Below the pieces are notes generated by a model. That model was given only the letters and a program-made list of their open reading frames with translations. It was not told the origin of the DNA and searched no databases. DNA of 6,487 bases from assembly GCA_955652925.1 (NCBI GenBank), contig CATPCO010000397.1, positions 1-6,487 of the forward strand, written 5' to 3'. Position numbers and translations under genes: made by a program. This document shows positions 1 to 4,553 of the stretch, one piece after another. Origin of the DNA: an uncultured Xanthobacteraceae bacterium (GTDB taxonomy: Bacteria > Pseudomonadota > Alphaproteobacteria > Rhizobiales > Xanthobacteraceae). Position 1 is the stretch's first letter; every line of letters starts with the position of its first letter.

Positions 1-21
1 GAACTATAGCATTGTCCTGCG

Positions 22-152
22 GTAGCCCGCATGAGCAACGCGAAATGCGGGAAGATCGCCCGGATTTCGCCCGTCTGCGCTGAAGCTTCGACCGGCCATT
101 GGAGTAAGGCCGCCGCAGCCTCGGCGAAGGCGGCTTTGCTCATCCGGGCTAC
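22..152. repeat. Long composite palindromic repeat, copy 1
   Basis: The element starts with gtagccc (22-28) and ends with its complement gggctac (146-152), so it is closed by a terminal inverted repeat. Inside are two hairpins. The first is a 7-bp stem (26-32 with 45-51). The second pairs 59-65 with 142-148, and its long loop carries an extra module. That module has its own stem (roughly 106-114 with 129-136, one bulged base). From 59 to 152 the copy matches 212-306 with only about five differences. It resembles REP/palindromic intergenic elements of Bradyrhizobium-like genomes. I see no transposase gene. Role unknown; mRNA processing or nucleoid-protein binding are possibilities. Confidence 0.85.
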
Positions 153-171
153 GAGGATTCTCGCAGTAAAT

Positions 172-306
172 GTAGCCCGTGTTGAGCGAAGCGAAACGCG
201 GGAATGGTTCTCCCGGATTTCGCCCGTCTCCGCTGAAGCTTCGAAGGGCCATTGGAGTAAGGCCGCCGCAGCCTCGGCGAAGGCGGCTTCGCTCAATCCG
301 GGCTAC
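172..306. repeat. Long composite palindromic repeat, copy 2
   Basis: This is a direct-orientation second copy, 19 bases after copy 1, again bounded by gtagccc and gggctac. The first hairpin pairs 176-183 with 195-202 (8 bp including one U-G pair). The second pairs 212-219 with 295-302. The loop module contains a 43-base stretch (247-289) identical to 94-136 of copy 1, including a gccgcc/ggcggc stem (262-267 with 282-287). The left hairpins of the two copies differ more than the loop modules do. The element ends 26 bases before the tesB start, so any tesB promoter must lie within or upstream of it, or in those few bases. Confidence 0.85.
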
Positions 307-332
307 GGTATCTCGCAGGCAACCCCGCATTC

Positions 333-1199
333 ATGTCAGCCGCCGTCCAGGAGCTCCTGTGCACGCTCGACCTCGAGCCGATCGAGCTCAATTTGTTTCG
401 CGGCCGCTCGCCCCAGGTGGGCTGGCAGCGGGTGTTCGGTGGACAGGTGATCGGGCAGGCGCTGGTCGCGGCCTGCCGCACGGTCGATGTGGCCGGCCGG
501 CCGCCCCATTCCCTGCACGCCTATTTCCTCCTCGGCGGCGACCCGTCGGTCCCCATCGTCTACGAGGTCGATCGCATTCGCGACGGCAAGAGCTTCACCA
601 CCCGGCGCGTCACTGCAATCCAGCACGGACATGCGATCTTCAGCATGGAAGTCTCGTTTCATCGCGATGAGCCGGGCATGAGCCATCAGGCCGAGATGCC
701 TTCGGTCCCGATGCCGGATGACCTGCCCGGCGAGATGGAGATGAAGCAGCGTATCCTGCCGATCATGCCGGAGCCGGTCCGCCGCTACTATGAGCGGGAA
801 CGGCCGATCGAGCTGCGGCCGGTCGAGTTCGACCGCTACCTTGGCAAGAAAATTGACGGCGGGCGGTTTCATGTCTGGATCCGCGCCACCGGCGCGCTTC
901 CAGACGAGCCCGCCATTCACCAATGCGTGCTCGCCTACGCCTCCGACATGATGCTGCTCGACTCGGCCTTGAGCCCGCACGGGCGCACAGTGTTCGAAAA
1001 AACCATCATGGCAGCGAGCCTCGATCATGCCATGTGGTTTCATCGCCCGTTCCGCGCCGATGACTGGCTGCTTTATGCCCATGACAGCCCCAATCTTTGG
1101 GGCTCGCGCGGTTTTTCGCGCGGCCTCATCTTCGCCCGCGACGGATCGCTCGTCGCCTCGGTGTGCCAGGAAGGGCTGTTACGGGAACGGCGAGGGTGA
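333..1199 (+). CDS. tesB: Acyl-CoA thioesterase II (TesB family)
   Basis: It hydrolyses acyl-CoA to free fatty acid and CoA in the cytoplasm. The 288-residue length matches E. coli TesB (286). The fold is a double hotdog: an N-terminal half with the FGGQVIGQAL motif (about 35-44) and HSLHAYFLLGGD (59-70), and a C-terminal half with ASD, DHAMWFHRPF and CQEG. The E. coli triad Asp204/Thr228/Gln278 corresponds to Asp205, Ser229 and Gln279 here, a constant offset of one. Serine in place of threonine also occurs in peroxisomal members such as ACOT8, so activity is expected. The ATG at 333 gives the normal family N-terminus, but no good Shine-Dalgarno stands before it; the nearest AGG (317-319) is too far. 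The gene is flanked on both sides by palindromic repeats. It probably forms its own transcription unit, with no visible link to the nitrogen genes downstream. Confidence 0.95.
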   Translation: MSAAVQELLCTLDLEPIELNLFRGRSPQVGWQRVFGGQVIGQALVAACRTVDVAGRPPHSLHAYFLLGGDPSVPIVYEVDRIRDGKSFTTRRVTAIQHGHAIFSMEVSFHRDEPGMSHQAEMPSVPMPDDLPGEMEMKQRILPIMPEPVRRYYERERPIELRPVEFDRYLGKKIDGGRFHVWIRATGALPDEPAIHQCVLAYASDMMLLDSALSPHGRTVFEKTIMAASLDHAMWFHRPFRADDWLLYAHDSPNLWGSRGFSRGLIFARDGSLVASVCQEGLLRERRG

Positions 1200-1209
1200 T
1201 GCCGATCGC

Positions 1210-1274
1210 GTAGCCCGGATTGAGCGAAAGCGAAATCCGGGACCCCGGATGTCGCTACGCTCCATCCGGGCTAC
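1210..1274. repeat. Short palindromic repeat between tesB and glnK
   Basis: This 65-base element has the same ends (gtagccc, gggctac) as the two long repeats upstream of tesB but lacks their loop module. It folds as two consecutive hairpins with 8-bp perfect stems: 1214-1221 with 1234-1241, and 1244-1251 with 1263-1270. It begins 10 bases after the tesB stop codon. In RNA it would make a stable structure at the tesB 3' end, but no run of U follows, so it is not a standard intrinsic terminator. It is a typical dispersed REP-like element. Confidence 0.85.
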
Positions 1275-1337
1275 AGGGCCGCCCAACGAAATCTCCGCAC
1301 GGGAAAGCGGGGGCAGCTGTACGAGACACTTAATTTT

Positions 1338-1352
1338 TCGGCGCAACGCCGA
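1338..1352. other. Small hairpin upstream of glnK
   Basis: A perfect 6-bp inverted repeat (tcggcg 1338-1343, cgccga 1347-1352) has a three-base loop and is preceded by a run of five T (1334-1338). It sits 66 bases before the glnK ATG. Read on + it lacks a following T tract, so I do not call it a terminator. It could be an operator or part of the leader. I found no convincing sigma-54 site (GG-N10-GC) between 1275 and 1417, and no clear -35/-10 pair. Confidence 0.35.
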
Positions 1353-1406
1353 TATTGTGCTCGCTTGCGATCATTCACCTCCAGGATGCGCCCCGTCACC
1401 TGTTAC

Positions 1407-1410
1407 AGGA
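1407..1410 (+). promoter_or_regulatory. Ribosome binding site of glnK
   Basis: AGGA lies seven bases before the ATG at 1418. It supports the internal start over an upstream in-frame ATG at 1355, which would add 21 residues never found at the N-terminus of PII proteins. Confidence 0.75.
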
Positions 1411-1417
1411 CAAGTTC

Positions 1418-1756
1418 ATGAAACTGGTCATCGCCATCATCAAGCCATTCAAGCTCGACGAGGTTCGCGACGCACTCGTCGCGGTCGGTGTCCACGGCAT
1501 GACGGCGAGCGAAGTCAAAGGCTATGGCCGGCAGAAGGGCCACACCGAAATCTACCGCGGCGCCGAATACGCCATAAACTTCCTGCCGAAGATCCGCATC
1601 GAAGTGGCCGTGCCGTCCGACCGTGTCGACGCCGTGATCGACGCCATCATGACATCCGCGAAGACCGGTCAGATCGGAGACGGCAAGATCTTCGTCACAC
1701 CGATTGATCAGGCAGTGCGCATCAGGACAGGAGAAACCGACGTCGACGCTCTGTAG
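1418..1756 (+). CDS. glnK: Nitrogen regulatory protein PII, GlnK type
   Basis: This trimeric cytoplasmic signal protein senses 2-oxoglutarate and ATP/ADP, is uridylylated by GlnD when nitrogen is short, and when unmodified blocks the AmtB channel. The 112-residue length is exact for the family. Residues 46-51 (YRGAEY) form PII signature 1, with uridylylation site Tyr51 in the T-loop. Residues 83-93 (TGQIGDGKIFV) form signature 2, the nucleotide-binding B-loop region. The T-loop has GRQKGH (37-42). The start MKLVIAIIKPFKLDEV, Asn54 and the end RIRTGE look like E. coli GlnK, and the adjacent amtB supports GlnK over GlnB. Starting at 1418 gives the canonical MKL start with a good ribosome binding site. 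Expression is probably under nitrogen (NtrC) control by analogy, but I could not see a promoter proving it. Confidence 0.97.
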   Translation: MKLVIAIIKPFKLDEVRDALVAVGVHGMTASEVKGYGRQKGHTEIYRGAEYAINFLPKIRIEVAVPSDRVDAVIDAIMTSAKTGQIGDGKIFVTPIDQAVRIRTGETDVDAL

Positions 1757-1854
1757 TTCGAGCAAGTTTCGATGACGTTCGATCACGACGGGATTCCGCT
1801 GTTTGCGGATCTCTCCCGACCTATCTCAGCTAGGATCATCACCAGGGGGCCAGG
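1757..1854 (+). other. glnK-amtB spacer with weak hairpin
   Basis: The 98-base spacer contains a 5-bp inverted repeat (1795-1799 with 1805-1809, loop of five). There is no T run after it. It is too weak to call a terminator and is compatible with one glnK-amtB mRNA. The Shine-Dalgarno for amtB lies at its right end: aggggg at 1844-1849, five bases before the ATG. Confidence 0.4.
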
Positions 1855-3186
1855 ATGAACAAAAAAATCAGTCACAGGATTGCTGCCACAGCTCTCGCCG
1901 CGCTGAGCGCAACCATCAGCGCGGGGCCTGCGCTTGCTCAGGCCGCAACGTCGAGGATCGATGCGGCCGATACCGCATGGATGATGGCTGCAAGCGGTCT
2001 CGTCCTGATGATGACCATCCCAGGCCTTGCCCTGTTCTACGCCGGGATGGTGCGCAAGAAGAATGTCCTTGCCACCATGGCGCAGTGCCTCGTTTGTACG
2101 GCGCTGTGCTCGCTCCTGTGGTTTGCGTTCGGATACAGCTTGAGCTTCGTGGGCGATGGCAATTGGCTCGGCACATTCGAGCAGGCGTTCATGCGCGGAA
2201 CGAGCGTGGATGCGACGAGCTCACTCGCACCGACGATTCCCGAAGTGCTGTTCATGTTTTATCAGATGACCTTCGCGATCATCACGGTCGCGCTGGTTAC
2301 CGGATCGGTCGCGGACCGCATGCGCTTTTCCGCCTTCGTCTGGTTCGCGGCCGGTTGGCTGATCTTCGTTTATGTGCCCATTGCGCATTGGGTATGGGGC
2401 GGCGGCTTCCTTGCGAAAGCCGGCATTCTCGATTTCGCCGGCGGCACCGTCGTTCATCTCAACGCCGGCATCGCGGGCATCGTGGCAGCCGTCGTCGTCG
2501 GCAAACGCCACGGTTATGGCACGGAAAACTTCGCCCCATTCGATCTCTCGATGGCGGTGATCGGGACCGGCCTGCTCTGGGTCGGCTGGTTCGGATTCAA
2601 CGGCGGCTCGGCGCTGGGCGCAAATTCGCGCGCGGCGTTTGCCATCCTCGCCACGCATCTAGCCGCCTCCACCGGGGCGCTGACCTGGATGTTCCTGGAA
2701 TGGTGGACGCGTGGAAAACCATCGGTGCTCGGAATGATTTCCGGCGCGGTCGCAGGGCTCGGCACCATTACGCCGGCGTCCGGTTTCGTGCTGCCGTGGC
2801 ACGGCGTCATTATCGGGCTGATTGCGGGCGCCTTCTGCTTCTGGGCCTGTACCTGGCTCAAGCTGCGGCTGGGCTATGACGATTCGCTTGACGTCTTCGG
2901 AGTGCACGGAGTGGGAGGCGCAACAGGCACCTTCCTCACCGGCATTTTTGCGGTCGCCGCCCTCTCGGCAACGCCCGACGCACCCGCGGGCTCCCCTGGG
3001 CTGATCGAAGGGAATGCGCGTCAAGTCCTGGTCCAGCTTTACGGCATTGCTGCCGTAATCATCTGGTCGGGCGCAATCACCTTCATTTTGCTCAAGGTGA
3101 TCGAGTTCCTCGTGCCGTTACGGGTGAACAGGCAAAACGAGATCGAAGGCCTCGATGTGACGCAGCACGGGGAGGCGCTACAGTAG
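1855..3186 (+). CDS. amtB: Ammonium channel AmtB
   Basis: Trimeric inner-membrane channel that conducts ammonium/ammonia; it is closed by unmodified GlnK. The first 28 residues look like a cleavable signal peptide (KK, a hydrophobic stretch, then PALA before Gln29), as in E. coli AmtB. About 11 membrane segments follow. All key residues sit at a constant +33 offset from mature E. coli numbering: Phe140 (Phe107) and Phe248 (Phe215) of the gate, Trp181 (Trp148) and Ser252 (Ser219) of the recruitment site, Asp193 (Asp160), and the twin pore histidines His201 and His351 (His168, His318). DFAGGTVVHLNAGIAG (193-208) and DVFGVHGVGG (346-355) are family hallmarks. The tail ends EGLDVTQHGE (431-440), the conserved cytosolic region that touches GlnK. 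Length 443 is normal with the leader. A good Shine-Dalgarno supports the start. Likely co-transcribed with glnK. Confidence 0.97.
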   Translation: MNKKISHRIAATALAALSATISAGPALAQAATSRIDAADTAWMMAASGLVLMMTIPGLALFYAGMVRKKNVLATMAQCLVCTALCSLLWFAFGYSLSFVGDGNWLGTFEQAFMRGTSVDATSSLAPTIPEVLFMFYQMTFAIITVALVTGSVADRMRFSAFVWFAAGWLIFVYVPIAHWVWGGGFLAKAGILDFAGGTVVHLNAGIAGIVAAVVVGKRHGYGTENFAPFDLSMAVIGTGLLWVGWFGFNGGSALGANSRAAFAILATHLAASTGALTWMFLEWWTRGKPSVLGMISGAVAGLGTITPASGFVLPWHGVIIGLIAGAFCFWACTWLKLRLGYDDSLDVFGVHGVGGATGTFLTGIFAVAALSATPDAPAGSPGLIEGNARQVLVQLYGIAAVIIWSGAITFILLKVIEFLVPLRVNRQNEIEGLDVTQHGEALQ

Positions 3187-3260
3187 TCAGAGATCAGATG
3201 TCGGAGATCAGATGCCTGAATTTGGCGCAGGTCTGCGCCTCCTGACATCCGACCTCCGAT
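3187..3260. repeat. Inverted repeat with short direct repeats after amtB
   Basis: Immediately after the amtB stop, agatcagatg (3191-3200) recurs in the next 14 bases as gagatcagatg (ending 3214). The arm 3201-3214 matches the reverse complement of 3246-3259 at 12 of 14 positions, and an inner perfect 6-bp stem (3224-3229 with 3234-3239, loop ggtc) sits between them. The RNA would fold into a nested stem-loop. No T tract follows (the next bases are tggttaatcg), so it is not a classical intrinsic terminator, but it could protect or end the amtB transcript. This sequence is unrelated to the gtagccc family. Confidence 0.6.
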
Positions 3261-3343
3261 GGTTAATCGCCCCTTAACCTGACCTCCCCTATGCTAAGTC
3301 AAGGCTTGCGCGGCGAGTGTTGGCGCCGCTTGTGTCCATGCTG
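3261..3343 (+). other. Leader of the aminotransferase gene
   Basis: This stretch separates the amtB 3' inverted repeat from the likely aminotransferase start and probably carries the promoter of the aminotransferase-ftsK unit. A weak -10-like tatgct (3290-3295) is present, but I see no matching -35 at normal spacing. There is no convincing Shine-Dalgarno before any of the candidate starts. Confidence 0.3.
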
Positions 3344-4546
3344 ATGACCGCCGCCAAACCTGCCCCGCCCCCTTCGGCCGAGCTCGGCCGCTCCCCGTTC
3401 GTGCGCCTGCGCGAGCTCCTGGGAGACGAACCGCCCGGCAAGCCGGCGATCAGCATGGCCGTTGGCGAGCCGCAACACGGCGTACCCGGCTTCGTCGGGC
3501 CGGTTTTGGCCGCCCACATCGCCGAGTTCGGCCGCTATCCCATGAACAAGGGCATGGATGAAATGTGCGAGTCGGCCGCGCGCTGGCTCACACGACGCTT
3601 TTCATTGTCGCGCCCGGTCGATCCCGCGCGCGAGGTGCTGGTGCTGAGCGGCTCGCGTGAAGGGCTCTTCCTTGCCGCCATAGCGGCTGCGCGCCAGAAC
3701 GGCCGCCGCCGCGGCACCCCCGCGATGCTCATCCCTAATCCGTTTTATGCGGCCTATGCGGCAGGCGCGGTGACCGCCGGCTGCGAGCCGGTTTATCTCC
3801 CCGCCACTGCGGCCAATGGATTCCTCCCCGATCTCGATGCGCTGCCGGAAGATCTGCTCGCGCGCACGGTCGCCTTTTTCATTGCCTCGCCCGCCAATCC
3901 CCAGGGCTCGGTTGCCGACCTCTCCTATCTAAAACGCATCGTCGCGCTCGCGCGCCACCATGGATTTCTCGTGTTCAGCGACGAGTGCTACTCCGAAATC
4001 TACACCCGTGCGCCGCCGCACGGGATGCTTGAAGCGGGCGCACCGGATTTTGAAAACGTCGTCGCGTTCCAATCGCTTTCCAAACGGTCGAACTTGCCGG
4101 GCCTGCGCATTGGCTTTGTTGCCGGTGACCGCAACTTCCTGGCGCGCTTTCTCGAATTGCGCAATGTCGCTGCGCCGCAGGTGCCCATGCCCGCACAGCG
4201 CGTCGCCATCGCCGCTTACGGCGACGAAACCCATGTGATTGAAAACCGCCGGCTCTATTCGCACAAATTCGATCTGGCCGACCAGATCATCGGCGATCGC
4301 TACGGCTATCGCAGGCCAGGCGGCGGATTCTTCCTCTGGCTCGACGTTTCGGCCCATGGCGGCGACGAGGCGGTCACGCTGCGGCTCTGGCGCGAGGCGG
4401 GCCTGCGCGTTGTGCCGGGACAGTATCTCGCGCGCGAACAGGCCGACGGCAGCAATCCCGGCCGCGGTTATATCCGCGTCGCCATGGTTTCAGACCAGGA
4501 AACCACGGCGGAGGCGCTCCACCGCCTGGTCGCTACATTGCGCTGA
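3344..4546 (+). CDS. PLP-dependent class I aminotransferase, DapC-like
   Basis: A fold-type I aminotransferase, expected to use pyridoxal phosphate in the cytoplasm. Counting from ATG 3344 (400 residues): the phosphate-loop region SGSREG is near 102-107, SPANPQG holds the cofactor-contacting Asn185, SDECYSE has Asp213 and Tyr216, SLSKRSNLPG has the Schiff-base lysine Lys247, and GYIRVAM has Arg378 for the substrate carboxylate. SDECYSEIY and SLSKRSNLPGLRIGFVAGD closely resemble DapC, N-succinyl-LL-diaminopimelate aminotransferase of the lysine/meso-diaminopimelate route. Substrate is not proven by sequence, so I give no symbol. The start is uncertain: GTG 3317, GTG 3332 and ATG 3338 are also in frame, adding up to nine residues. 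ATG 3344 fits a short variable N-terminus before RSPFVRLRELL. It stands seven bases before ftsK, suggesting one operon. Confidence 0.9.
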   Translation: MTAAKPAPPPSAELGRSPFVRLRELLGDEPPGKPAISMAVGEPQHGVPGFVGPVLAAHIAEFGRYPMNKGMDEMCESAARWLTRRFSLSRPVDPAREVLVLSGSREGLFLAAIAAARQNGRRRGTPAMLIPNPFYAAYAAGAVTAGCEPVYLPATAANGFLPDLDALPEDLLARTVAFFIASPANPQGSVADLSYLKRIVALARHHGFLVFSDECYSEIYTRAPPHGMLEAGAPDFENVVAFQSLSKRSNLPGLRIGFVAGDRNFLARFLELRNVAAPQVPMPAQRVAIAAYGDETHVIENRRLYSHKFDLADQIIGDRYGYRRPGGGFFLWLDVSAHGGDEAVTLRLWREAGLRVVPGQYLAREQADGSNPGRGYIRVAMVSDQETTAEALHRLVATLR

Positions 4547-4548
4547 GG
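4545..4548 (+). promoter_or_regulatory. Ribosome binding site of ftsK inside the previous stop
   Basis: GAGG overlaps the last two bases of the aminotransferase TGA and lies five bases before the ATG at 4554. This placement suggests coupled translation of the two genes and fixes the ftsK start. Confidence 0.65.
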
Positions 4549-4553
4549 CGAGC

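Larger units (their letters stand above)
1..332. other. Gene-free repeat region upstream of tesB
   Basis: No credible gene lies here. Open frames exist on both strands, but they run through the two long repeats and encode the same peptide text twice, as expected from duplicated DNA. Positions 1-21, 153-171 and 307-332 are unique spacers. I could not identify a convincing -35/-10 pair for tesB. The real gene to the left lies outside the window. Confidence 0.7.

Noticed and set aside
22..306. Possible CRISPR array from two direct repeats
   Set aside because: Only two units, each over 130 bases and internally palindromic, with a 19-base gap; this is not the size or layout of CRISPR repeats and spacers.
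4..450. Open frames on both strands through the upstream repeats (4-330 minus, 31-450 plus, 179-670 plus)
   Set aside because: They follow the duplicated repeat DNA, encode the same low-complexity peptide twice, and the plus-strand ones run into tesB in another frame. GC-rich palindromes often stay open by chance.
336..1082. Minus-strand open frame opposite tesB
   Set aside because: Shadow of a well-supported gene in GC-rich DNA; no recognisable domain.
1210..1274. Intrinsic terminator of tesB
   Set aside because: Strong hairpins exist, but no T tract follows, and the sequence belongs to the same dispersed repeat family as the upstream copies.
1355..1417. Upstream ATG giving glnK 21 extra residues
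   Set aside because: PII proteins start with the MKL(I/V) beta strand; the ATG at 1418 has a good ribosome binding site and yields exactly 112 residues.
1803..2879. Long plus-strand open frame of 358 codons overlapping amtB
   Set aside because: It is an alternate frame of amtB with Arg/Cys/His-rich composition. AmtB itself matches its family along the whole length.
3223..3240. Sequence resembling a sigma-54 promoter (tggcgcaggtctgc)
   Set aside because: Spacing between GG and GC is nine bases instead of ten, and the bases form the inner stem of an inverted repeat.
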